The notes under the pieces are model-generated. The model ran no database searches. It worked only from the letters and a program-made list of their open reading frames with translations, and was not told the origin of the DNA. From assembly GCA_033764435.1 (NCBI GenBank), contig JANRIX010000022.1, forward strand, positions 62,001-126,000: a DNA stretch of 64,000 nt, written 5' to 3'. The position numbers and the translations under genes were made by a program. This document shows, piece by piece, positions 42,837 to 50,475 of the stretch; within the stretch, counting starts at the first letter, position 1, and each line of letters opens with the position of its first letter. The stretch comes from JAEUMY01 sp033764435. GTDB lineage: Bacteria; Pseudomonadota; Gammaproteobacteria; Burkholderiales; Usitatibacteraceae.

Positions 42837-44442
42837 TCCCGGCCACCCAGGTCTTCACCACGTTGGCGACAATCTTGGGATCGCTCTTGGCGATCTGGCG
42901 GACTTCCAACACGCCGTTGTTGACGGCCAGCAGGCCGCCTTGCGGACCGCTTGCGGCATTGGTGGCGAGATTCTCGCCCTCCACCGGGATTTCCAGGGAC
43001 GGGTTTGCCAATGTCTGCACAGGCGGCGCGGTGATCTGGCGCAATGCGGGGCGGAGGATGCTGAAGAATACGAACAGGGCGAGCATGCCCAGCAACAGGA
43101 ACTTGCCGCCTTCCTTGGCCAGCGCGATGTTCTCGGGCTGCTTCCAAAGCGGCACTTCCGGCATGGTGACGGGCTCGACCACGGTGAAGGCCGTGTTGAC
43201 GAGATTCAGCGAGTCGCCGCGCGGTTGCTGGAAGCCCATGGCCTCTTTCACCAGCGCATTGAGCTGGGTGACATCGTCGGCGGAAAGCGGCTCGAACGTG
43301 GTTTTGCCGTTGGCGGTGACCTTGCGATGATTGACCACGACGGCGGCCGAGAGACGCTTGACCGTGCCAGGCGTGGCGCGTGTCACCTTCACGGTTTTGT
43401 CGACTTCATAGTTGACCGTGGCATCCCGGCGAATATTCGCGTTGGACGCGGTACTTGCGGTCGCGGCCGGCGCTGGAACGCCGGCCTGGTTGGATGCGGC
43501 GCCGGGCACGCCCGTGGCCGGGGCTGCACCCCCCGCGCCATTGTCGCTGGTGCGCGAGCTCCGCACGGTAGCCTGGGTCGGGTCCTGATTCGGCTTGTAG
43601 GTTTCGGCGGTGGACTCGGACAGCGTGAAATCCACATCCGCGGTCACCTGGGCGCGCACATTGTCCTTGCCGAGAATGGGTTCGAGGATGTCCTCGATGC
43701 GCTTGATGGTCGCGGCTTCGATTTCCCGCACATACGACAACTGTTCGGCGGAGAGGCGATTGGCGGCTTGGCCATCGGCAGGATTCGACAACAGGTTGCC
43801 GTTCTGGTCCACCACGCTCACGTTCTTCAGCGCAAGTTCAGGCACGCTCGACGAAACAAGATGGGCGATGCCGGCAACTTGCGCACGATCCAGCGTGCGA
43901 CCTGCAGCCAGTGTCACCAGCACAGAAGCCCGCGGCTTGTCCTGCTCGCGCAGGAATGCGGTCTGGCGCGGAATGGCGAGGTGCACGCGCGCGGCCTGCA
44001 CGCCGGCCACGGTCTGAATCGAGCGGGCCAGCTCGCCTTCCATGGCGCGCTGATAGTTCACCTGCTCCTGAAACTGGGTGACGCCGAATTTCTGGTTTTC
44101 CATCAGCTCGAAGCCGACGCTGCCGCCCTTGGGCAAGCCCTGCGAGGCGAGCTTGAGGCGCAGGTCATGCACCTTGTCGGCTGGCACGAGGATTGCGCCA
44201 CCGCCTTCGGAGTACTTGTAGGGGACTTTCTGCTGCTCCAGCTGGGCCACGATGGCGCCGCCGTCCTTGTCGGTGATGTTGCTGAAGAGCACGCGATACT
44301 CGGGTTCACGTGCCCAGAGGAAGGCGACGGCCAGTGCGGCGATGCCGGCGGCAACGGCGACCAGAAGGCCAACGCGTTGCTTGATGGGCATCTGCATGAA
44401 GGGCAACTGGGCGGGCAGGGGAGAAGCGGTGGCGGTGGACAT
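42829..44442 (-). CDS. fliF: Flagellar MS-ring protein FliF
   Basis: 537 aa. Two membrane helices (about 25-45 and 425-445) bracket a periplasmic region containing the RBM domains (RVLFSNITDKDGGAIVAQLEQQKVPYKYSEGGGAILVPADKVHDLRLKLASQGLPKGGSVGFEL), and the C-terminus binds FliG. A palindrome copy (43429) encodes ANIR in the linker before RRDATVNYEVDKTV. It is the first gene of the leftward flagellar run. Confidence 0.97.
   Translation of the reverse strand: MSTATASPLPAQLPFMQMPIKQRVGLLVAVAAGIAALAVAFLWAREPEYRVLFSNITDKDGGAIVAQLEQQKVPYKYSEGGGAILVPADKVHDLRLKLASQGLPKGGSVGFELMENQKFGVTQFQEQVNYQRAMEGELARSIQTVAGVQAARVHLAIPRQTAFLREQDKPRASVLVTLAAGRTLDRAQVAGIAHLVSSSVPELALKNVSVVDQNGNLLSNPADGQAANRLSAEQLSYVREIEAATIKRIEDILEPILGKDNVRAQVTADVDFTLSESTAETYKPNQDPTQATVRSSRTSDNGAGGAAPATGVPGAASNQAGVPAPAATASTASNANIRRDATVNYEVDKTVKVTRATPGTVKRLSAAVVVNHRKVTANGKTTFEPLSADDVTQLNALVKEAMGFQQPRGDSLNLVNTAFTVVEPVTMPEVPLWKQPENIALAKEGGKFLLLGMLALFVFFSILRPALRQITAPPVQTLANPSLEIPVEGENLATNAASGPQGGLLAVNNGVLEVRQIAKSDPKIVANVVKTWVAGNE
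43429..43440. repeat. GCGAATATTCGC palindrome, copy 19 (fliF, ANIR frame)
   Basis: Perfect core in the periplasmic linker. Confidence 0.97.
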
Positions 44443-44633
44443 GCGCGTGAGTGAATTGCTCGGTTCTGGCGGTTGTGGATGCAGGTACTCGGATTGAAGC
44501 GATTATCGCGATCACGTAAGTCCGACCAAGCCCAAAGGAACAGGGTTTTTCCCGCCCATTTCCCGGGCCCTCGCGCGAACGTCGCTGGTAGATTGGCTGC
44601 ATTCCTGACTGTCCCCGATGAAAGGATGCCGCC

Positions 44634-44954
44634 ATGCAAGGCATCACTCCAATAGATGATGTGGGCGGGCTTGGCTCGCTGGTGAAAACAGCCGGCGTCG
44701 GCGGTGCGGCAGATTCGGCCGGCGTGGCCGGCAAGGGCTTCGCCGATGCGTTGAAGAATGCGCTGGACGAGGTGTCTCGCACCCAGAAGGCAGCCGAAAA
44801 CCTGTACGCCGAACTGCAACTCGGCAATCCCGCCGTAAGCCTGGAAGAAACCGTGATCGCCCAGGCCAAGGCCAACATCGCCTTCCAGGCCGTCGTGCAG
44901 ACCCGCAACCGCCTCGTGAGCGCCTATCAAGACATCATGAACATGCAGGTGTAG
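44634..44954 (+). CDS. fliE: Flagellar hook-basal body protein FliE
   Basis: 106 aa, with GAAAGGA upstream. The C-terminal ETVIAQAKANIAFQAVVQTRNRLVSAYQDIMNMQV is the FliE signature; it joins the MS ring to the rod and sits at the export gate exit. Divergent from fliF across a 191-nt spacer that should hold both promoters; I find no clear sigma-28 or sigma-54 boxes there. Confidence 0.96.
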   Translation: MQGITPIDDVGGLGSLVKTAGVGGAADSAGVAGKGFADALKNALDEVSRTQKAAENLYAELQLGNPAVSLEETVIAQAKANIAFQAVVQTRNRLVSAYQDIMNMQV

Positions 44955-45084
44955 GGCCAACGCTAGAGCAAGACGGCGAGGGCCGTGTCACGCCACCTGA
45001 TCTAGGCGTATAGTTGAGTGAAATCCATAAAATGTTCGCCGCCGAATAGTCTGCAAAGTACTTTGAGCAACCGGAGGGGGCGTG

Positions 45085-46653
45085 ATGCACGGGGTACGCA
45101 AGTGGCAATCTGAGTTGAGTCACGAGATTCTGGCGGCCATCATCGACTCGGCGCCAACCGCCAATGTGATGGTCGATGGTGAAGGACGCATCGTGCTCGC
45201 CAATGCCGAAGCAGAACGCATGTTCCGCTATCCGCGAGAAGAAATGATGGGTCTCGGCATCGAGCAGCTGGTGCCGGAACGCTTCCGTGACCTGCACCGC
45301 ATCCACCGCACCGGATATCTTGTCCAGCCGCTCGCACGAGGCATGGGCCAGGGTCGCGACCTGTATGGCCTGCGCCGCGACGGCAGCGAGTTTCCCATCG
45401 AGATCGGACTGAATCCGGTGGAGACCCAAGAGGGGCCGTTTGTGCTGTCGGCCATTGTCGACATCACTGAACGCAAGGAAATCGAGAACCGGTTCCGCCT
45501 TGCCGTGGAGGCGGCACCGGTGGCCATTCTCATGGTCGACGCCGCCGGTCGGATTGCGCTGGCCAATCCCGAATCCGCGCGCCTGTTCGGCTTTTCGGTC
45601 AGCGAGCTGATCGGCCAGCCGCTCGACATGCTGGTGCCCGACGCTCAGCGCGGCCAACATCCTGCCCTGCGTCAGGGCTTTATCGCCAACCCGGCGTCGC
45701 GCCGCATGGGAGGCGGCCGCGTGCTGCATGCGCTGCGCAAAGACAACAGTGAAGTGCCGGTGGCCATCGGCCTGGCACCGCTCAATACACCCGAGGGCCA
45801 GCTCGTGCTGAGCGTGATCGTCGACATCTCCGAGCGCGTCGCGGCCGAGGAAAAGCAGCGCGCACTCAACGAAGAGCTGGAACGCAGGGTCGGTGAGCGC
45901 ACCGCCGAGCTGGCCCAGGCCATCGAAGCGCTCACCGAAAGCAACGTGGAGCTGCAACAGTTCGCGTATGTGGCGTCGCACGACCTGCAGACGCCGCTCC
46001 GCGGCATCGCCGGCTGCGCGCAGATTCTCGAAAGCCAGTATTCCGATGCGGTCGACGAGGCCGGTCGCGACATCATCCGCCGCATGGTGCAAAGCACCGT
46101 GCACCTGCAGGCGCTGATCCGCGACCTGCTTGCGTACTCACGCATCGAGAACCGCGAACGCCCCTTTATGCCTGTGGATCTGAACGCCGTACTGACCGAA
46201 TCGCTGGCGTTGCTCGATGCCAGCATCATCGAATCGCACGCGACGGTGACGCATGACCCGCTGCCCACGGTCATCGGCGACCGAACGCAGCTGGTACAGC
46301 TTTTCAGCAACGTCATCGGCAATGCCGTGAAATACCACGGCGATGCACTGCCGGTGGTGCACGTGTGGGCGACGCCGGAAGAGGCCGATACCTGGCGCAT
46401 TTCCATCCGGGACAACGGCATCGGCATCGCTGCCGAGCATCTTGAACGGGTTTTCGAGGTGTTCACGCGCTTGCACAGCCACAAGGCCTATCCCGGCACA
46501 GGCATCGGCCTGGCGGTTTGCCGCCGTGTGGTGGGCCGCCACAACGGCCGCATCTGGGTCGATTCGGTCCCGGGCGAGGGCAGCACTTTCCATTTCACGC
46601 TCGGCGTACCGGCCAGCACACCGGCCCAGCCAGAAAGCGAGAAGAGCACATGA
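45085..46653 (+). CDS. PAS-PAS sensor histidine kinase
   Basis: 522 aa from ATG 45085 (a GTG one codon earlier is also possible), behind a CGGAGGGGG ribosome site. Two PAS domains (about 15-130 and 135-255), a coiled coil (EEKQRALNEELERRVGERTAELAQAIEAL), HisKA with FAYVASHDLQTPLRG (phospho-His about residue 305), and HATPase with FSNVIGNAVKYHG, DNGIGI and GTGIGLAVCRRV. No membrane helix, so a soluble sensor; PAS ligands unknown. The layout resembles phytochrome-like and light- or redox-responsive kinases. Overlaps the downstream response regulator by 4 nt. Confidence 0.93.
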   Translation: MHGVRKWQSELSHEILAAIIDSAPTANVMVDGEGRIVLANAEAERMFRYPREEMMGLGIEQLVPERFRDLHRIHRTGYLVQPLARGMGQGRDLYGLRRDGSEFPIEIGLNPVETQEGPFVLSAIVDITERKEIENRFRLAVEAAPVAILMVDAAGRIALANPESARLFGFSVSELIGQPLDMLVPDAQRGQHPALRQGFIANPASRRMGGGRVLHALRKDNSEVPVAIGLAPLNTPEGQLVLSVIVDISERVAAEEKQRALNEELERRVGERTAELAQAIEALTESNVELQQFAYVASHDLQTPLRGIAGCAQILESQYSDAVDEAGRDIIRRMVQSTVHLQALIRDLLAYSRIENRERPFMPVDLNAVLTESLALLDASIIESHATVTHDPLPTVIGDRTQLVQLFSNVIGNAVKYHGDALPVVHVWATPEEADTWRISIRDNGIGIAAEHLERVFEVFTRLHSHKAYPGTGIGLAVCRRVVGRHNGRIWVDSVPGEGSTFHFTLGVPASTPAQPESEKST

Positions 46654-47111
46654 TTCCCGTGACTTCAACCAGCGATCCGGAAACGCCGGACCCGCTCATC
46701 CTGCTGATCGATGACAACGAAGTGGACCAGTTCCTGACGCGGCGTGCCTTTGCCCAGTCCGGATTCCGGGTGCGTCTTGAAACCGTCGACGATGGTGACC
46801 AGGCGCTGAAATTCCTTCGCCGTCAGCCGCCCTTCGAGTCCGCACCGGTGCCACATCTGGTCCTGCTCGACATCAACATGCCGCGCATGGGCGGCAAGGA
46901 CGTGCTCCGCGCGATGAAGTCGGACGAGACGCTGCGTCGCATTCCGGTCGTGGCGCTGACCACGTCGCAATCGGATCGCGACAAGCAGGAAATGTACGAC
47001 CTGCGTGCCAATTCTTACATCATCAAGCCGGTCGACTTCAATGCATTCGTCGAGATCGTCCGTTCGCTTTGCCAGTACTGGTTCCGCACGGTGACACTAC
47101 CGCCGAACTGA
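46650..47111 (+). CDS. Single-domain response regulator (Rcp1-like)
   Basis: 153 aa consisting of one receiver domain: acidic pair DD (21-22), phosphoacceptor D74 (LVLLDINMPRMGG), the conserved Thr/Ser region ALTTSQSD and Lys in SYIIKPVDF. The extended alpha4-beta5 segment and length match Rcp1-type partners of PAS/phytochrome kinases. It has no output domain, so it probably signals by protein contact. Start ATG overlaps the kinase TGA (ATGA). Confidence 0.93.
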   Translation: MIPVTSTSDPETPDPLILLIDDNEVDQFLTRRAFAQSGFRVRLETVDDGDQALKFLRRQPPFESAPVPHLVLLDINMPRMGGKDVLRAMKSDETLRRIPVVALTTSQSDRDKQEMYDLRANSYIIKPVDFNAFVEIVRSLCQYWFRTVTLPPN

Positions 47112-47121
47112 TGCCCTGTTC

Positions 47122-47952
47122 TCAGAGGCGCTCGCGGCGCTCGATTTCGAGTCGGCGCACATAGCGCTGGATGGCCTGCTCGCCGGATTCACCCAGGCTG
47201 CGGAACCGGCAGCGCAGACGAATGCCGCGTAGCTTTCCGCCGCTTCGTTCCTCGGCCGCATGGCGTACTTCAAGCGTGAGGTGTATATCGCCATCCGGCC
47301 CGAGCTCCAGCACGCAGTCATCGAAGCGCTCGTCGACCCGGGCCGCCAGGCGGTCGTCCGGCACCAGGATCGATGCGCCACCGCAGGACAGATCCAGCAC
47401 ACGGCAGGACACGCGTCCGCTGAAGCCGGAGAGGCCGGAGGCATCGGGTACGCGGATGAGCAGCGGATTGGCGACTGGCGTCGCAATGCGATAGAAATTG
47501 CGACGTTGGAGCCTTACCACGGATGGCGGCACGGGCACCCTGAACGCCGGTTGACCGTCCATCAGCACCAGTTCCACCTGTCCGGAAGAGAACTGCACCC
47601 GGACTTCGTGATCACGGGTGACGAATGTGGCATCACGCGCTGCCTCCAGACGGGCGTTGAATTGGACATCATTGCCGATGTCGAAGATCAATTCCTCGAA
47701 GCGCGGATTGACCGCAATCAGCATGGACTGGAAAAAGTCGGTGCCTTGATTGAAGTACACGGTCACCGGACAACGCTGATGCTGGATGCTGCGCAGTAGA
47801 CCGAGCACTTCGCAGCGGTCGCCAATGCGATAGGGGTCGAGTTCCGCTGCGGATTCGTTGAGCGGACCGCGAATATTCGCATTGGCCGGACGGGGGGCGG
47901 CATTGGCTTCGGGATGCGGGGAAGCGTGCGACGCGGCTGGGTGGGCGATCAT
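47122..47952 (-). CDS. ycgR: Flagellar brake protein YcgR (PilZ domain)
   Basis: 276 aa. N-terminal YcgR domain (DRCEVLGLLRSIQHQRCPVTVYFNQGTDFFQSMLIAV) and C-terminal PilZ domain with RLQRRNFYRI (the RxxxR c-di-GMP motif) and DLSCGGASI (DxSxxG-type). When bound to c-di-GMP it slows the motor, pairing functionally with the diguanylate cyclase at 30270. A palindrome copy (47869) encodes ANIR in the variable N-terminus. Convergent with the response regulator, 10 nt apart. Confidence 0.92.
   Translation of the reverse strand: MIAHPAASHASPHPEANAAPRPANANIRGPLNESAAELDPYRIGDRCEVLGLLRSIQHQRCPVTVYFNQGTDFFQSMLIAVNPRFEELIFDIGNDVQFNARLEAARDATFVTRDHEVRVQFSSGQVELVLMDGQPAFRVPVPPSVVRLQRRNFYRIATPVANPLLIRVPDASGLSGFSGRVSCRVLDLSCGGASILVPDDRLAARVDERFDDCVLELGPDGDIHLTLEVRHAAEERSGGKLRGIRLRCRFRSLGESGEQAIQRYVRRLEIERRERL
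47869..47880. repeat. GCGAATATTCGC palindrome, copy 20 (ycgR, ANIR frame)
   Basis: Perfect core in the variable N-terminus. Confidence 0.97.
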
Positions 47953-48251
47953 GCCTTGCTCCGAGCCTGACCGATTCCGCGTTCCACCCGGTGCACCCAG
48001 GCGAGCAACTCGGCGATGGCAAGATAAAGCGCGGGGGGAATCTGGCGGTCGAGCTCGACCTGCATCAGCACACCCACCAGCTCGCGCGACTCGTGCACAT
48101 AGACGCCGGCCTCTCGGGCACGGCGGATGATTTCGCCCGCCATTTCACCGCGACCCTTTGCGGCAACGCGTGGCGCGCCGGACCCGGCGGCGTAGCTCAG
48201 CGCCACCGCCTGGGCTTTGCGCAGCGCGGTGCCGTCAGGGGTGGTCGCCAT
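47949..48251 (-). CDS. FhlB-like protein (FlhB C-terminal domain homologue)
   Basis: 100 aa from ATG 48251. It corresponds to the cytoplasmic export-switch domain of FlhB (AVALSYAAGSGAPRVAAKGRGEMAGEIIRRAREAGVYVHESRELVGVLMQVELDRQIPPALYLAIAELLAWV) but lacks the NPTH autocleavage motif and the membrane part. Such FhlB proteins often follow a FliK-like gene, as here. It may act as a second export-switch element. Overlaps ycgR by 4 nt and the FliK-like gene by 17 nt. Confidence 0.88.
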   Translation of the reverse strand: MATTPDGTALRKAQAVALSYAAGSGAPRVAAKGRGEMAGEIIRRAREAGVYVHESRELVGVLMQVELDRQIPPALYLAIAELLAWVHRVERGIGQARSKA

Positions 48252-49269
48252 GATCCACATCCAGTAGTGGGGCGGGCAGGCCGGATCGCTCCAGCATGAT
48301 GCGGAGCTCGCCCAGCCGTGCATCCAGCCAGTCTGAGCGATCGGCATCCTCGGCGATGAGAGCGATCGCGAGGCGCGAACCCTGTAGCCGCAGTCGCGCA
48401 TTCACCACACCCAGTTCGGGCAACTGGCAGTTGAGTTCCGTGACCCAGGTCCCGGCATCAGTGTCTGCCGCATCGTGCGCGCGCTCCTGACCGATCATCA
48501 ATTCGACCGGGTGCTCGGCACCGGTGATGAGGTGCAGATGCAGCTGGCGAGAGTCCAGCACATCGAGCTGGCGCGAGACCAGTTCCTGCAAGGGCTCCGG
48601 CACGCCGGCAAGACGCACCGTCGCCGGGTCCTGGCTGCCGGCCAGCGCTGTGATCGCGGAATGGGGATTCCCCTGCTGTTCCGACGCAGTGTCGCGCTGC
48701 CAGCGCATCTGCGGCTGCGCTGTCAGATCCGAGAGCGGACGCTGGCCGCGCGCCCAGTCACTGAGATGTGACTCGTAAAACAGGCCGCTGCGAGTGATGA
48801 CCGATCGGAGCATGGTGGCGAGTTCCTCCGGCGCCATGTCGGCCAGTGGTGCCTGCACGCTGGCGGTTGCTGCCGTGCCCGTGGAAGCAGGCGCATCGTC
48901 CGGTTCCGTGCGGTTGAAGTTCAGCATCAGTTCCAGCGGCGTGCGTGGCCGCATGCCGAGCTGCGCCAGCATGCGCGCCGCTTCCGACAGTTGCGGCATG
49001 GCGGCAAGGCTGGCTGATCGTTGCGCCAGCGAGGCGGCGGGAGAGCTGTCGCCTGACGCGAGTGCGGCGAGCAATGTGCTGGCAGCGACGGGCGTGTTCG
49101 TGTGCGCGGGAGCCAAAGTGGTTCCGCGCACAAGTGGCTTGCCGCCCGGGTCATCCGGGCGCGTTCCATCGCCAGGCATGGCGTCGAGCAAAAGCGCCAA
49201 CCGCGATGCGGTCCGCAGTTGCGGCACATGCGCATCCTGTGCAAGCGGCAACGGGTTCAACGGAGTCAT
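48235..49269 (-). CDS. Second FliK-like hook-length control protein
   Basis: 344 aa from ATG 49269. The N-terminus is a Pro/Ala/Thr-rich linker; the C-terminal 150 residues resemble a FliK domain (VSRQLDVLDSRQLHLHLITGAEHPVELMIGQ ... WVTELNCQLPELGVVNARLRLQGSRLAIALIAED). It is distinct from the fliK in the main operon. Its coupling to fhlB-like and ycgR genes suggests a separate regulatory module. Whether it measures hooks or has another role is unknown. Confidence 0.82.
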   Translation of the reverse strand: MTPLNPLPLAQDAHVPQLRTASRLALLLDAMPGDGTRPDDPGGKPLVRGTTLAPAHTNTPVAASTLLAALASGDSSPAASLAQRSASLAAMPQLSEAARMLAQLGMRPRTPLELMLNFNRTEPDDAPASTGTAATASVQAPLADMAPEELATMLRSVITRSGLFYESHLSDWARGQRPLSDLTAQPQMRWQRDTASEQQGNPHSAITALAGSQDPATVRLAGVPEPLQELVSRQLDVLDSRQLHLHLITGAEHPVELMIGQERAHDAADTDAGTWVTELNCQLPELGVVNARLRLQGSRLAIALIAEDADRSDWLDARLGELRIMLERSGLPAPLLDVDHGDHP

Positions 49270-49628
49270 GCGCAGTCTCCGACGCAACCGGCGCGCTCAT
49301 CGACGTGGGCGCCGGGCAATCCAGGCGTGCCGCGGTGTGGCGGGTCTGCCAGCGGCGCATTGCGCCTCGGCCCGCTGCCGGGTTTGCGGGCGGACCCGGG
49401 TTTTGGTGCGCGATTCAGGGGGGAGTCTGGGTTGCGCAGCCAAGGTTGGACGCCGGGCAAGCCGCCGACCGGGGCAATGACGGGGAGGTCATCCGAAGCC
49501 AGGATGAATGCGCGCCTGGCAGTCCTCACCGCACTGCGCAGCCGACGCGCACGGCCGGTTCGGCAGACGGGGCTGGCGGGTTTTGGATGGTTGGCGCACA
49601 TGATCTCACCGGATCGGTGCGGATCAGA
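49270..49628. other. 359-nt spacer between fliT and the FliK-like gene
   Basis: Very GC-rich. A leftward open frame (49601-49266) exists but is Pro/Arg/Ala-rich, has no ribosome site and overlaps the FliK-like start, so I do not call it. It probably carries the promoter of the FliK-like/fhlB/ycgR unit, but I find no sigma-28 pattern. Confidence 0.4.
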
Positions 49629-49955
49629 TCAGCTCTGCCGCGCGACGTTGAAGTACGCCGCCTCGGCTTGACGATGCTGGCCCGCACCCTGGAGCAGGCC
49701 CTGCAACTCGTCCAGCCAGGGCTGGGTCAGCTTGCGAATATTCGCATCGTCATCGAGCACGTCGAGGATGATGTCGCGCTTGCGCATCTGCTCGTCAAAG
49801 GTGAGTGGCGCCGGTGCCAGGGCGCGGACCATGTCGATGTTCCGGGCACAGCGCTGCTCTGCGTCGAAGAGGGCTTCCCAGTCCCCGGACTGGGCGGCAC
49901 GCAGCATGTCTTTGCTGGCGACGAGGATGTTTTCGTAGTAGTCGATATGACGCAT
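49629..49955 (-). CDS. fliT: Flagellar export chaperone FliT
   Basis: 108 aa from ATG 49955, fully helical: MRHIDYYENILVASKDMLRAAQSGDWEALFDAEQRCARNIDMV fits FliT, the FliD chaperone and FlhDC antagonist in enterics. Position after fliD-fliS is diagnostic. A palindrome copy (49734) encodes ANIR within DDDANIRKL. Confidence 0.85.
   Translation of the reverse strand: MRHIDYYENILVASKDMLRAAQSGDWEALFDAEQRCARNIDMVRALAPAPLTFDEQMRKRDIILDVLDDDANIRKLTQPWLDELQGLLQGAGQHRQAEAAYFNVARQS
49734..49745. repeat. GCGAATATTCGC palindrome, copy 21 (fliT, ANIR frame)
   Basis: Perfect core. Confidence 0.97.
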
Positions 49956-49966
49956 GGTGAGTCCTG

Positions 49967-50461
49967 TCAGCGGCGCGCCGCGGTGATGGGCACGACGTTT
50001 CCGGTGTATCGGGCGTGGAGCGCGTCGGCCACAGGCCCAATCGGGGCAGCTTGCCGCGCTTGCGCGCCACCCTGTGTGCCGATCTCGGCCCACGCGCTGC
50101 GGAGGTCGCGCAGCAGCCCCAGCACTTCATTCATGCCTTCGGGTTCGTTACGCACACTGGCGAAGAGCAGGCGGCGTGACATGTAGTCGTAGAGATCGCA
50201 AAGCTGCCGGGCCAGCGCACCGCCGACGTTCTCGTCAAGCGACAGGCGCAGACCCTCGTCGATGATCTGGATGGCCTTGGAGACGGCGACGCCCTTCTCG
50301 GCAACGCGCTGGTCGGCAAGGTGCAGGAGACCCTGCTGAATGGCGGCAATCGCGCCGTCATACAGGAGCAGGATGAGTTGATGCGGATCAGCCTCGGGAA
50401 CGCGGCTTTCGACGGCGACTCGTGCATAGGCGGCGGCGCCGCGTGATCTCAGACTCAACAT
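49967..50461 (-). CDS. fliS: Flagellar export chaperone FliS
   Basis: 164 aa. YARVAVESRVPEADPHQLILLLYDGAIAAIQQGLLHLADQRVAEKGVAVSKAIQIIDEGLRLSLDENVGGALARQLCDLYDYMSRRLLFA is classic FliS, which binds the flagellin C-terminus. About 25 residues longer at the C-terminus than usual. 14 nt after fliD. Confidence 0.95.
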   Translation of the reverse strand: MLSLRSRGAAAYARVAVESRVPEADPHQLILLLYDGAIAAIQQGLLHLADQRVAEKGVAVSKAIQIIDEGLRLSLDENVGGALARQLCDLYDYMSRRLLFASVRNEPEGMNEVLGLLRDLRSAWAEIGTQGGAQARQAAPIGPVADALHARYTGNVVPITAARR

Positions 50462-50475
50462 GATTTCCCCGTTTT

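Noticed and set aside
44443..44633. sigma-54 promoter in the fliE-fliF spacer
   Set aside because: No GG-N10-GC pattern was found; a TTGGCTGC stretch lacks the -12 GC at correct spacing.
45025..45056. sigma-28 promoter before the PAS histidine kinase (TAAA ... GCCGAATA)
   Set aside because: The boxes are only 9 nt apart, far from the required 15.
49266..49601. 111-codon gene in the fliT/FliK-like spacer
   Set aside because: Pro/Arg-rich, no ribosome site, overlaps the start of the next gene, no family features.
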